Assembly: GCA_045046905.1 (NCBI GenBank)
Contig: JASFYU010000031.1
Coordinates: 1 to 50,588 of the forward strand
Direction of reading: 5' to 3'
DNA length: 50,588 nucleotides
From: JASFYU01 sp045046905
GTDB taxonomy: Bacteria > Bacteroidota > Bacteroidia > Flavobacteriales > Flavobacteriaceae
In this document: positions 43,052 to 50,588 of the stretch, piece by piece
Numbering within the stretch: the stretch's first letter is position 1
Layout of the letters: each line of letters begins with the position of its first letter
Program-made: the position numbers and the translations under genes
The notes under the pieces: generated by a model
Seen by the model: the letters and a program-made list of their open reading frames with translations, nothing else
What the model was told of the DNA's origin: nothing
The model's database searches: none

Positions 43052-43474
43052 ATGAAAATTAAAGAAATTCAAGCAGATATCGTAGACGAATTTGACATGT
43101 TCGACGATTGGATGCAGCGCTATGAGTACATGATAGAGCTTGGAAAATCACTGCCATTGATCAATGCGCAGTACAAAACCGATGATAATATAATCAGAGG
43201 TTGCCAGAGCAAGGTATGGGTTCACGCCGAATTAGATACTGATAAACTGGTATTTACAGCAGATAGTGATGCGATTATCACCAAAGGTATTATTGCTATT
43301 TTAATTCGAGTTTTCAGTAATCAAAGCCCAAAGGATATTTTGGCAGCAGATACCGGTTTTATCGATGAAATTGGGCTAAAAGAACACTTGTCGCCTACCC
43401 GTGCAAACGGTTTGGTAAGTATGATAAAGCAGTTGAAACTGTACGCGGTGGCGTATCAAACACAACTTAATTAG
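43052..43474 (+). CDS. sufE: Sulfur acceptor protein SufE
   Basis: A 140-residue SufE. Cys51 in IIRGCQSKVWVHAE accepts persulfide sulfur from SufS and passes it to SufB. YEYMIELGKSLP before it is conserved. The ATG is preceded by a hairpin-forming TTCCCTTTGGGGA stretch similar to that before sufB. It ends 6 bases before the sufT-like gene. Confidence 0.93.
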   Translation: MKIKEIQADIVDEFDMFDDWMQRYEYMIELGKSLPLINAQYKTDDNIIRGCQSKVWVHAELDTDKLVFTADSDAIITKGIIAILIRVFSNQSPKDILAADTGFIDEIGLKEHLSPTRANGLVSMIKQLKLYAVAYQTQLN

Positions 43475-43480
43475 AACAAA

Positions 43481-43813
43481 ATGAGCGAAGAAACAACAAC
43501 AATAGATACCCAAGAATTGGGCGACAAAATAGTGCAGGTTATAAAAACAATTTATGATCCCGAGATTCCTGTAGATATATATGAATTAGGATTAATTTAT
43601 GATGTTCTTGTAAATGAGGCTAATGAGGTAAAGATATTAATGACTTTGACCTCTCCGAACTGTCCGGTAGCAGAAACGCTTCCGGTCGAGGTAGAAGAAA
43701 AGGTAAAGTCCTTGAATGCCGTAAAAGACGCCGAAGTAGAGATTACCTTCGACCCTCCGTGGACTCAGGATCTTATGAGCGAAGAGGCAAAATTAGAATT
43801 GGGGCTTCTTTGA
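43481..43813 (+). CDS. sufT: SufT-like MIP18/DUF59 family protein
   Basis: A 110-residue MIP18 family protein, a factor in Fe-S cluster maturation or delivery. YDPEIPVDIYELGLIYDV is the conserved start of the domain, Cys61 is in LTSPNCPVAE, and FDPPWTQDLMSEEAK closes it. It is 6 bases after sufE, so translated from the same message. Its target proteins are unknown. Confidence 0.9.
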   Translation: MSEETTTIDTQELGDKIVQVIKTIYDPEIPVDIYELGLIYDVLVNEANEVKILMTLTSPNCPVAETLPVEVEEKVKSLNAVKDAEVEITFDPPWTQDLMSEEAKLELGLL

Positions 43814-43859
43814 TTAGATGTAAAAGTTCTGAATTCTGAGTTCTGAAATCATATAACGT

Positions 43860-44363
43860 ATGTCTGAAATTATAAATAGAGTGGCCCAAAGTCAACTCCT
43901 TACCTTTGATTTAGAAGATTACTATCTAGACGGGCAACGCATTCTTTTTGATATAAAAGATTGGCTCAATGAGGGAATAATACTCCGTGAAAAGGAATTT
44001 CGAGCGTTTGTGGCACAACATGATTGGGAGCAATACAAAGATGCCTATGTCGCTTTGAAATGCTCTACGGGTGCTATTGTACCCGGATGGGCGTATATGC
44101 TCCTCGTTACCAAATTGCAGCCTTTTGCCAAAAAAATAGTTCAAGGCGATTTGGATCAGCTTGAAACTTCTATTTATCAATCGATCATTGAGACTCTTGA
44201 TGTGTCTAGATATAAAGACAAAGCTGTCATAATCAAAGGATGTAGCAATAAACCCGTTCCTTCGAATGCTTACTTGTTGATAACAATGAGGTTACAGCCA
44301 GTGGCAAAGAGCATAATGTACGGTGAGGCCTGCTCTTCGGTGCCTCTTTTCAAAAGAAAATAA
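43860..44363 (+). CDS. DUF2480 family protein in the suf operon
   Basis: A 167-residue protein of DUF2480, a family I know mainly from Bacteroidota. Inside it two segments resemble each other: about 63-97 (YVALKCSTGAIVPGWAYMLL, then VTKLQPFAKKIVQGD) and about 122-156 (VIIKGCSNKPVPSNAYLLI, then TMRLQPVAKSIMYGE). Each has a Cys (68 and 128) before V-P-x-x-AY, LQP and AK-I, so it arose by internal duplication; a third Cys is at 158. It follows sufT by 46 bases. A role in Fe-S assembly or delivery is inferred from position only. Confidence 0.82.
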   Translation: MSEIINRVAQSQLLTFDLEDYYLDGQRILFDIKDWLNEGIILREKEFRAFVAQHDWEQYKDAYVALKCSTGAIVPGWAYMLLVTKLQPFAKKIVQGDLDQLETSIYQSIIETLDVSRYKDKAVIIKGCSNKPVPSNAYLLITMRLQPVAKSIMYGEACSSVPLFKRK

Positions 44364-44399
44364 TTATTGATTAGCGGTTTATCATTTGTTAGGAATCCT

Positions 44400-44407
44400 T
44401 ATTTTTG
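44400..44407 (+). promoter_or_regulatory. Candidate -7 element of the DUF3078 gene
   Basis: TATTTTTG matches TAnnTTTG 33 bases before the ATG at 44441, so this gene may have its own promoter besides read-through from the suf operon. Confidence 0.4.
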
Positions 44408-44440
44408 CGGTTCATAAAGGACAATTAAACACTAAACATT

Positions 44441-45376
44441 ATGAAAAGAAGTACAGTAGCATTGCTGTGCATGTTCGCTACCATAGCGAGTTTTGCACAA
44501 ACCGCAGATGAGTTAAAAGCTCAACAGACGACAAAAAAAGATTCGATTGCCGCAATACAAGGGCGGGTCGATGCCCTCCAGGGTCAAATTGATGCTTTGC
44601 CCGGATGGAAAAAAGGAGCTTTTGGCACAATCGGTGCTAATATTTCAGGGTTCAATAACTGGTATTCACAGGGTACGCCCAATAACTCGGCCGGAAATAT
44701 TGGGGCCACCATCAACGCCTTTGCCAATCTAGACAAAGACAAGTTTTTTTGGAGGAACTCGGGGAATGTCAACCTACAATGGGTGAAATTGGATGATGAA
44801 GATGACCCGACTGATAAGGAAGGCTTTAATGGTACTACTGATGTCTTTAATATCAGCTCGCTGTATGGTTATAAGTTGAACAAAAAAATCGCTATTTCGG
44901 CCTTGGGCGAGTATCGCACATCGATTATAAATAATTTTAATGACCCCGGTTATCTGGATTTTGGTGTCGGTGCCACTTGGACTCCTATTACTGACATGGT
45001 ACTGGTAATACACCCCCTAAACTATAACTTTGTATTCAGCAGTGGCGATGATGACATATACGAGTCTTCTACAGGAGCCAAAATTGTCGTGGATTATACA
45101 CGAAAATTGGGAGCGGTGAATTTCAAGACCAATTTTTCTACTTTTCAGAGTTATAAAGACGGAGACCTTTCGAACTGGACCTGGATCAATTCTTTTGGAT
45201 ATACCTTGTGGAAAGGTATAGGCCTTGGCTTTGAGTTTGGTCTTAGAGGCAACAAGCAAGAAGCCTTAGATTATGCGCTGAACAAAGCACCTACGCTAAA
45301 TCCTAATGCCACCTTGGAGAATGTTGATAGCAAAACACAGACCTATTGGCTGTTCGGACTTAACTATTCTTTGTAA
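44441..45376 (+). CDS. DUF3078 outer membrane-type protein
   Basis: A 311-residue exported protein with signal peptide MKRSTVALLCMFATIASFAQ. A short coiled coil follows (about 25-55, ELKAQQTTKKDSIAAIQGRV). The rest is DUF3078: GANISGFNNWYSQGTPNNSAG, WRNSGNVNLQWVKLDD, and a series of alternating strands ending in the aromatic YWLFGLNYSL, as in outer-membrane beta-barrels. It probably forms a barrel in the outer membrane. It is last in the suf-linked gene series and followed by a strong terminator. Function unknown. Confidence 0.82.
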   Translation: MKRSTVALLCMFATIASFAQTADELKAQQTTKKDSIAAIQGRVDALQGQIDALPGWKKGAFGTIGANISGFNNWYSQGTPNNSAGNIGATINAFANLDKDKFFWRNSGNVNLQWVKLDDEDDPTDKEGFNGTTDVFNISSLYGYKLNKKIAISALGEYRTSIINNFNDPGYLDFGVGATWTPITDMVLVIHPLNYNFVFSSGDDDIYESSTGAKIVVDYTRKLGAVNFKTNFSTFQSYKDGDLSNWTWINSFGYTLWKGIGLGFEFGLRGNKQEALDYALNKAPTLNPNATLENVDSKTQTYWLFGLNYSL

Positions 45377-45431
45377 GAAAAGAATCATTTTTTAGACATA
45401 AACCTCTGGGGTAACACTCAGGTAATAAGTG

Positions 45432-45458
45432 AAAAGCCCTCTTTTAGAGGGCTTTTTT
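45432..45458 (+). terminator. Intrinsic terminator after the DUF3078 gene
   Basis: AGCCCTCT (45435-45442) and AGAGGGCT (45446-45453) form a perfect stem with a three-base loop, followed by T bases. It lies 55 bases after the stop and ends the suf-linked transcript. Confidence 0.85.
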
Positions 45459-45670
45459 AGTTAAGTAGGATATGTTAAATTTGGTTTCTCAATCAAAAAA
45501 ATCAACTTTTTTGCCAAATGATGTTTTCATTTGAAACAAAATACAAAAGATTAAATACAGGGCGAATATAGATTTACACCATGGGGGCATTAAATTTTTG
45601 TTGTATAAAGCCCTAAGGTTGTTGTGAATCATGTTAAAATGTGTTGTATAATCGATGAAATGCGATTTAT

Positions 45671-45823
45671 GCCCTCATTGAGGGTTTAACTTGGCTGCTG
45701 GCGTGGCAGTTTCCCTTCCGAGTACTCGCGATTGTGTCGAAATAAAAGGGTATTCTTTATTTGATGCCTCGTGCCCTTGGGGCGAGCTTGTTAATTGAGG
45801 TCATTTCAAGCTAGGTTAAACCC
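45671..45823 (+). repeat. Dispersed ~150-base intergenic repeat
   Basis: It aligns in order with 33500-33660 (TTTCCCTTCCGAGTA, GTGTCGAAATAAAAGGG, CCCTTGGGGCGAG). Its ends GGGTTTAACTTGG (from 45683) and CTAGGTTAAACCC (to about 45823) are inverse-like, so the whole can fold as one large hairpin. Confidence 0.6.
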
Positions 45824-45835
45824 AGTGGTCGGAAT

Positions 45836-45869
45836 AAAAAAAAGCCCCTTGAAAATGGGGCGTTTTTTT
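45836..45869. terminator. Second terminator-like hairpin
   Basis: GCCCC (45844-45848) and GGGGC (45857-45861) form a stem with A run before and T run after. It shares the tail AGTTAAGTAGGA with the first terminator. It is far from any gene end (hflX stop at 46102 on the other strand). Confidence 0.55.
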
Positions 45870-46101
45870 AGTTAAGTAGGAAAAACGTTGGTTTTGGGGA
45901 AAACCGACATTCTATGTGGTCAAGTTCAAAGTGTTCCTGATAACTATCGGGATAGGGTTAACACTATTGCTTTACACTGTAAATGTATGTCAAAACTTAA
46001 GTGCCTCTAAATTATTGTTGTGAATCTACCCTATACTGTTGTGAAAAATATGAGGGGTTAATTATATCCGATGAACTGCATTGATTTCTGTCAAAGCGCC
46101 G

Positions 46102-47313
46102 TTAATATTGATCCAAATGTTCTGGATAAAGAAAGTTGTTGTACGGAAATCTTGTCACATGAATATCTCGGACCTCATCGTAGACCCTTTTTCGAAATTC
46201 GTCAAGGTTCTGTTTGTTCAATGCCGATATGAACAGGGCATTATCACCTACGCGTTGCATCCAAGTTTTTTTCCAGTCATCAATGGTAAAATGTTTATTG
46301 GTGCGTTCTGTTACTAAATCATCGGCCTCGATGGTTTCATGCTTATGCAGGTCGATTTTATTGAAAATCATAATCGTTTTTTTATCGGCACTTTTAATTT
46401 CGGCAAGTATTTTATTGACCGAATCAATTTGTTCCTCGAATTGAGGGTGAGAGATATCGACGACATGCAATAGCAAATCGGCTTCCCGAACCTCATCCAA
46501 GGTGCTTTTAAAGCTCTCTACCAGCTGTGTGGGTAATTTGCGAATGAAGCCGACGGTGTCACTCAATAAGAAGGGTAGATTGCCTAAGACTACTTTTCGT
46601 ACGGTAGTATCCAAGGTAGCAAAGAGCTTGTTCTCTGCAAAGACCTCGCTTTTACTGATTACGTTCATTACGGTCGATTTTCCCACATTGGTATATCCTA
46701 CCAAAGCAACCCGTACCATAGCACCCCGATTGCCGCGTTGGGTCCCCATCTGCCTGTCAATCTTTAGGAGTTTTTTCTTTAACAGAGAAATGCGATCGCG
46801 AACAATACGCCTATCTGTTTCAATTTCAGTCTCCCCGGGGCCGCGCATTCCGATACCCCCTTTTTGACGTTCCAAGTGGGTCCATAACCCTGTAAGTCTA
46901 GGTAAGAGATATTCGTATTGCGCAAGTTCTACCTGGGTGCGTGCATAGCTCGTTTGTGCCCGCTGGGCAAATATATCGAGGATGAGACTGGTACGGTCGA
47001 TAATCTTGCATCGCAACTGCTTTTCTATATTTCTTTGTTGGGCAGGTGAAAGCTCATCATCAAAGATGACGACACTTATTTCATTTTCATCGACATAGGC
47101 TTCTATCTCTAATATTTTTCCGCTTCCTATCAAGGTCTTGGGGTTGGGTAGATCCATACGCTGCTTAAAACGTTTGCTTACTTCCCCTCCTGCGGTATAG
47201 GTGAGGAATTCAAGTTCATCGAGGTATTCGTCTACCTTTTCCTCATTTTGCTCTCTATTGATAACCCCGATTAAAACGGTTTTTTCGTACTCGATATTTT
47301 TCTTTTCAATCAT
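46102..47313 (-). CDS. hflX: Ribosome-associated GTPase HflX
   Basis: A 403-residue GTPase that splits stalled ribosomes and helps recovery from stress. The N-terminal domain has ELSPAQQRNIEKQLRCKIIDRT and DIFAQRAQTSYARTQVELAQ, then GGIGMRGPGETEIETDRR, all highly typical of HflX. G motifs are GYTNVGKST (G1), DTVGFIRKLP (G3) and FNKIDL (G4). Two TAAATTTG elements on the minus strand (47329-47322 and 47394-47387) are candidate promoters. It is a single gene. Confidence 0.94.
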   Translation of the reverse strand: MIEKKNIEYEKTVLIGVINREQNEEKVDEYLDELEFLTYTAGGEVSKRFKQRMDLPNPKTLIGSGKILEIEAYVDENEISVVIFDDELSPAQQRNIEKQLRCKIIDRTSLILDIFAQRAQTSYARTQVELAQYEYLLPRLTGLWTHLERQKGGIGMRGPGETEIETDRRIVRDRISLLKKKLLKIDRQMGTQRGNRGAMVRVALVGYTNVGKSTVMNVISKSEVFAENKLFATLDTTVRKVVLGNLPFLLSDTVGFIRKLPTQLVESFKSTLDEVREADLLLHVVDISHPQFEEQIDSVNKILAEIKSADKKTIMIFNKIDLHKHETIEADDLVTERTNKHFTIDDWKKTWMQRVGDNALFISALNKQNLDEFRKRVYDEVRDIHVTRFPYNNFLYPEHLDQY

Positions 47314-47418
47314 ATAATCAACAAATTTATCTAAGGCAAACCTGCTAGCAGGCGTCTGAGTATTACCTACAGTAGCTAATAAAGTACAAATTTAGTCAAT
47401 ACTGGCCAAGCTATTTCG

Positions 47419-47426
47419 TAAATTTG
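47419..47426 (+). promoter_or_regulatory. Candidate -7 element of the EEP-fold gene
   Basis: TAAATTTG matches TAnnTTTG and lies 20 bases before the ATG at 47447. Divergent hflX elements lie at 47322-47329 and 47387-47394, so the 133-base gap holds promoters both ways. Confidence 0.45.
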
Positions 47427-47446
47427 CCTTACCATTAGTAAAAGCT

Positions 47447-48421
47447 ATGAATTTTTCTTTTTTCAAACGAAAGAAAGGCAAAAATCTACATACCATTGCC
47501 TTTTATAATCTAGAGAATCTATTTGATACCGTAGATGATCCAGACACCTTAGATGATGACTATACGCCAACTGGTTTTCGTAAATGGACGAATAAGCGGT
47601 ACAAAACAAAATTGTACAAATTGGGGAAGACCATCTCCGAAATTGGGTTTGAAACTACACAGAAGGCTCCGGTTTTGGTGGGTGTTGCAGAGGTAGAGAA
47701 TGAGGTGGTCATGAATGATCTCATACAATCTGAATCTCTTCAAGGCATAAATTATGGGTTTGTACATTATGATTCACCTGATGAGCGCGGGATTGATACC
47801 GCCTTAATCTATAATAAAGACCATTTTGAAGTGTTGGCATCCGAAGCGATTACTTTACTGGTATATAATCTAAATGGTGAACGTGATACTACTAGAGATA
47901 TTTTATATGTTCACGGGAAGCTGAACGGTGAAGAGGTACATATTTTTGTAAACCATTGGCCTTCGCGCAGAGATGGAAATACAGAAACAGCCTATAAAAG
48001 AATTCAGGCGGCAGAGACTATACTGAACTTTATGAAAGGCCTGGAATCTCGATATGAAGACCCCAACTATATTATCATGGGAGATTTTAATGACGATCCA
48101 ACATCAAAAAGTATAAAGACCCTGATGCAATCGAAACGCTTGTATAATCCAATGGATAAGCTTTTCTCACCCGATAGGGGGAGTGCCAATTACAAAAGAT
48201 CTTGGATGCTCTTTGACCAGATTATAGTTTCGCATAATTTTTTTAATTATAAAAGGGGGACACACAGTTTTGCTCATGCCAATATTTTTGATGGCCATTT
48301 TTTAACTGAATTCAAGGGTAAACATAAAGGTAGTCCGTTTAGAACCTATGCCGGCCGAAAATATCTTGGAGGGTATAGCGACCATTTTCCGGTATATATA
48401 CAGCTAAAATTTAATAAGTAA
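47447..48421 (+). CDS. Endonuclease/exonuclease/phosphatase family protein
   Basis: A 324-residue protein of the EEP fold (DNase I/AP endonuclease-like). Visible active-site regions are FYNLENLFDTVDDP (metal Asn/Glu), VGVAEVENE (Glu), FVNHWPSRRDG (His), MGDFNDDPTSKS (Asp and Asn) and the final GYSDHFPVYIQL (Asp-His). The set is complete, so a phosphodiesterase or nuclease is likely. No signal peptide is evident, so it acts in the cytoplasm. Substrate is unknown. Downstream lies a small repeat at 48463-48492. Confidence 0.85.
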   Translation: MNFSFFKRKKGKNLHTIAFYNLENLFDTVDDPDTLDDDYTPTGFRKWTNKRYKTKLYKLGKTISEIGFETTQKAPVLVGVAEVENEVVMNDLIQSESLQGINYGFVHYDSPDERGIDTALIYNKDHFEVLASEAITLLVYNLNGERDTTRDILYVHGKLNGEEVHIFVNHWPSRRDGNTETAYKRIQAAETILNFMKGLESRYEDPNYIIMGDFNDDPTSKSIKTLMQSKRLYNPMDKLFSPDRGSANYKRSWMLFDQIIVSHNFFNYKRGTHSFAHANIFDGHFLTEFKGKHKGSPFRTYAGRKYLGGYSDHFPVYIQLKFNK

Positions 48422-48462
48422 AACCATACTCTTTTTATTCAGGCGAGAGCCATATTGAGTTT

Positions 48463-48492
48463 AGCCTGCTGCCTTTGCCGTCAGGTAGGCAG
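48463..48492. repeat. Small repeat related to the one at 5590-5622
   Basis: GCCTGCTGCCTTTGCCGTCA and GGTAGGCAGC resemble the reverse complement of GACGGCAAAGGTAGGC near 5606-5622. It lies between convergent gene ends and can form a hairpin. Confidence 0.4.
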
Positions 48493-48516
48493 CTTTGTTG
48501 TTAAAGCGAAGCGGTC

Positions 48517-49230
48517 TTATATCTTTTTGATTTCATTGTCGCGTAAAAGTTCTTCATTACGTAAGCGTAGAAAAACTTGGGCCGTGGTCACTACATCGAG
48601 TTCACAATAGGTAATTATCCTATCAAGGTCGTTTTCCTTATAATATACTTCGCGTACCATACTACCGTCTATATCTTCTTTTGGGGAAGGAATACCAAGT
48701 ACGTTAGCCATCAATTTTAAGGAGGTATAATGTTTATAATCTCCAAATTTCCATAGCTCCATGGTATCTAGATGCGGTATTTCCCATGGTTTTTTGCCAA
48801 AAAGATTTAGCTTATAGGGTAGGTCTATACCCTTAATTAGCATGCGACGGGCGATATAGGGAAAATCGAATTCTTTGGCATTATGGCCGCAAAGTAGTTT
48901 TTTAGGATGGTTGAAATGAGAATGTAATAGGTTTTTAAATTCTTTTAGCAAGCTGCTTTCCTCACCGTGAAAGGAGGTCACTCTAAATTCACGTTTATCT
49001 CCTGTTAGATTAAAGTAGCCCACCGAGATACAGATTATTTTTCCGAACTCGGCCCAGATTCCTGCTCGTTCATAGAACTCCTCGGCCGAAACCTCATCTT
49101 TTCTCTGGTATTGTGATTTTTGCTCCCAGAGTTCCTTTTTGTCGGCATCCATTTGGTTATAATCCTCATTTTCGGGTACCGTCTCTATATCTAGAAACAG
49201 AATATTCTCTAAATCGATTTTCTGTAGCAT
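48517..49230 (-). CDS. DEDD-type 3'-5' exonuclease (PolB-like ribonuclease H fold)
   Basis: A 237-residue stand-alone 3'-5' exonuclease. Motif I is FLDIETVPE with Asp14 and Glu16; motif II is GHNAKEFDFPYIARRML; motif III is ITYCELDVVTTAQVF, giving the Tyr/Asp of the DEDDy type. The family resembles the proofreading domain of B-type DNA polymerases and is frequent in Bacteroidota. It may act in DNA repair in the cytoplasm. It directly follows the DUF4153 gene (one base between) and is likely co-transcribed. Confidence 0.85.
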   Translation of the reverse strand: MLQKIDLENILFLDIETVPENEDYNQMDADKKELWEQKSQYQRKDEVSAEEFYERAGIWAEFGKIICISVGYFNLTGDKREFRVTSFHGEESSLLKEFKNLLHSHFNHPKKLLCGHNAKEFDFPYIARRMLIKGIDLPYKLNLFGKKPWEIPHLDTMELWKFGDYKHYTSLKLMANVLGIPSPKEDIDGSMVREVYYKENDLDRIITYCELDVVTTAQVFLRLRNEELLRDNEIKKI

Positions 49231-49231
49231 A

Positions 49232-50588
49232 TCATTTGCGTTTTAAAAAGAGATAGGCATTTGTGTTGTCAACCCTAATAGAGTCCTTTTCGGCATAAAA
49301 TGAAAGTTCTGTAAAAATCAGTTTTACAGCAAGGTGTGCGTTCGATGATTCGATTACAAACTCTTTGGGATCCACTTCATTTAGATTGTCTCCATATTGG
49401 GTGAGGTGTATTAATTTTTCATTTAATGAAATAAGAAAGGTTTCGGTACTATCTTGTTTTGATGACAACCACAATTCATTGGTAGTTGAATTGAATCGGA
49501 TACGGTAGTTTCCTATTTCATTTTTCTCATCGCTATAGCCGTTGTAGTTGTAGGGTGTAAAATAGTCGTACCCCACAATAGAATACGATTTAAGATTGTT
49601 CCAATGGTTATAATAATAATGGTTTCCAGCTTCAATGATTTTCTTATTAGAAGACGCTGTTTTTATTCCTAAGGAGTCTAAAATGCTATTTGAGTAGAGG
49701 TAATAACTCCCAGAATAGCTAGTGTCGCTATAAGCTTCTTCGATTGCGATACCTGTAATATTGTCTAATTCGGAAATACTTTTGCGTTCATCTAAATAGT
49801 ATATGATAGATTCGAACCGTCTGTATTCTTCATTAGAAACCATATTGTTGTTGTCTCTAGCTTTTTGTAACAGGTTTTCAAATTGCCGTATTTGGCTATT
49901 TTTTGAAATACTGAATGCGCCCCAAAATCCAAAAGAAGATAAGACGGCTAAAATGAACAATGAAATAGGAAGGGTCTTTAAGCGTCTCTTTGTGCTGACC
50001 AGTAGGTAGAGGGTGATTCCTAAAATCCAAAAAGCGATCAATAGCAGAAAATATCTATTTTCGGTTATACCATAATCTCCGATTCTTTTATAGATGGCGA
50101 TAAACAACAAAAAAATAAGGGGTAATAGCAGCAAATAGAACCAGGGGTAAAATTTATTTATTGTCCATGATTTTATGGTTTTCTGAATGGGGCTTATCAT
50201 AATCTGAATACTAAAGCCCAAAAAGGCCAAAGCAGTGACCAAATAAGATACCCAGCCTTTGGGCAGACTCCATTCCCAAACAATTTTAAAGGTGTAGGCA
50301 TAAAGAATAAAAAGGTATAAGAGGACAAGTGGGATCAAAATAAATTTCACAAAGACCTCCAAAGCCTTATTATAGGTAATGGTATTATTTTCTAGTATAT
50401 TTTTTGGAAAATCAGAGAGGTAGGTCCATGTATTTACAATGCCAAGACAAAACACGAAGAGTTGCCCATAGCGTTCGCCTGATATATCAAAGTCGAATAG
50501 GAACGTAATGGCCAATAGGGCCAAAACAAGCCCCAAATACAGAGTGAAACCACCCCATGATTCATTATATATATTCATTTTCATTAGA
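49232..50588 (-). CDS. DUF4153 membrane protein, 5' end cut by window
   Basis: The visible 450 or so residues match the DUF4153 family: FPKNILENNTITYNKALEVF, VKFILIPLVLLYLFILYAY, WSLPKGWVSYLVTALAFLG and then several membrane helices (to about residue 235), followed by a soluble C-terminal region (about 240-450). An ATG is at 50584, but the frame stays open to the window edge and family members usually have about 150-200 more residues with membrane helices before this point, so the true start probably lies outside. Function is unknown. It is just upstream of the exonuclease gene. Confidence 0.75.
   Translation of the reverse strand, partial: LMKMNIYNESWGGFTLYLGLVLALLAITFLFDFDISGERYGQLFVFCLGIVNTWTYLSDFPKNILENNTITYNKALEVFVKFILIPLVLLYLFILYAYTFKIVWEWSLPKGWVSYLVTALAFLGFSIQIMISPIQKTIKSWTINKFYPWFYLLLLPLIFLLFIAIYKRIGDYGITENRYFLLLIAFWILGITLYLLVSTKRRLKTLPISLFILAVLSSFGFWGAFSISKNSQIRQFENLLQKARDNNNMVSNEEYRRFESIIYYLDERKSISELDNITGIAIEEAYSDTSYSGSYYLYSNSILDSLGIKTASSNKKIIEAGNHYYYNHWNNLKSYSIVGYDYFTPYNYNGYSDEKNEIGNYRIRFNSTTNELWLSSKQDSTETFLISLNEKLIHLTQYGDNLNEVDPKEFVIESSNAHLAVKLIFTELSFYAEKDSIRVDNTNAYLFLKRK

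Larger units (their letters stand above)
45377..46101. other. Intergenic region with two terminators and a large repeat
   Basis: No gene in 725 bases. It holds terminators at 45432-45458 and 45836-45869, both followed by AGTTAAGTAGGA, suggesting duplication, and a dispersed repeat at 45671-45823. The remainder is AT-rich without recognised content. Confidence 0.6.

Overview
The window reads as chromosomal DNA of a marine-type Flavobacteriaceae bacterium (Bacteroidota). The evidence is a gliding-motility lipoprotein (GldH) beside RicT and a class A penicillin-binding protein, the families DUF2480, DUF3078, DUF4153 and choice-of-anchor B, several surface lipoproteins with Bacteroidota-style signals, a B-type succinate dehydrogenase, AT-rich intergenic DNA, and promoters of the Bacteroidota form TTG-N19/20-TAnnTTTG. 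The closest-sounding genera (Maribacter, Zobellia, Arenibacter) are only an impression. No rRNA, tRNA, CRISPR array, complete prophage or intact insertion sequence was seen.

Layout. 1-7.3 kb: trhO (tRNA U34 hydroxylation), then ricT-gldH-PBP1A, tightly packed, then a two-subunit CoA transferase. 7.3-10.7 kb: a LytTR-type repeat with a tiny ORF, an aminotransferase on the minus strand, then a small accessory patch with a divergent Cro-like/S24-repressor pair and a frameshifted vsr gene. 10.8-14.3 kb: sdhC-sdhA-sdhB on the minus strand with a clear promoter and terminator. 14.5-16.3 kb: rimK overlapping an aspartoacylase-like hydrolase. 16.6-23.5 kb: DUF2721, ThuA-like protein, a large BNR/sortilin-like secreted protein, a glycine-rich membrane protein and aminopeptidase P. 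23.5-29.8 kb: an accessory-looking stretch with GyrI-like and DUF1801-like proteins, an SGNH hydrolase, an MFS transporter, a frameshifted brnQ and a small Cys-containing protein. 30-37.2 kb: thiL, a Tat-exported Gfo/Idh/MocA oxidoreductase, two translationally coupled beta-propeller-like lipoproteins and a glycosyltransferase. 37.4-45.4 kb: the SUF iron-sulfur operon sufA-B-C-D-S-E-T followed by DUF2480 and DUF3078 genes. 46-50.6 kb: hflX, an endonuclease/exonuclease/phosphatase-fold protein, a DEDD-type exonuclease and a DUF4153 membrane protein cut by the window end.

How it fits together: most genes are housekeeping (Fe-S assembly, complex II, cell wall, tRNA and ribosome care, thiamine and amino-acid metabolism). 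Complex II needs three Fe-S centres and RicT family proteins carry Fe-S clusters, so the SUF operon serves products encoded in the same window. The unusual content is mainly between genes: at least four families of dispersed palindromic repeats, two upstream regions sharing LytTR-like direct repeats and a similar leader, gene remnants (a four-helix-bundle gene tail inside the suf operon, a minus-strand gene tail near 23.9 kb), and two genes (vsr, brnQ) each broken by one reading-frame change.
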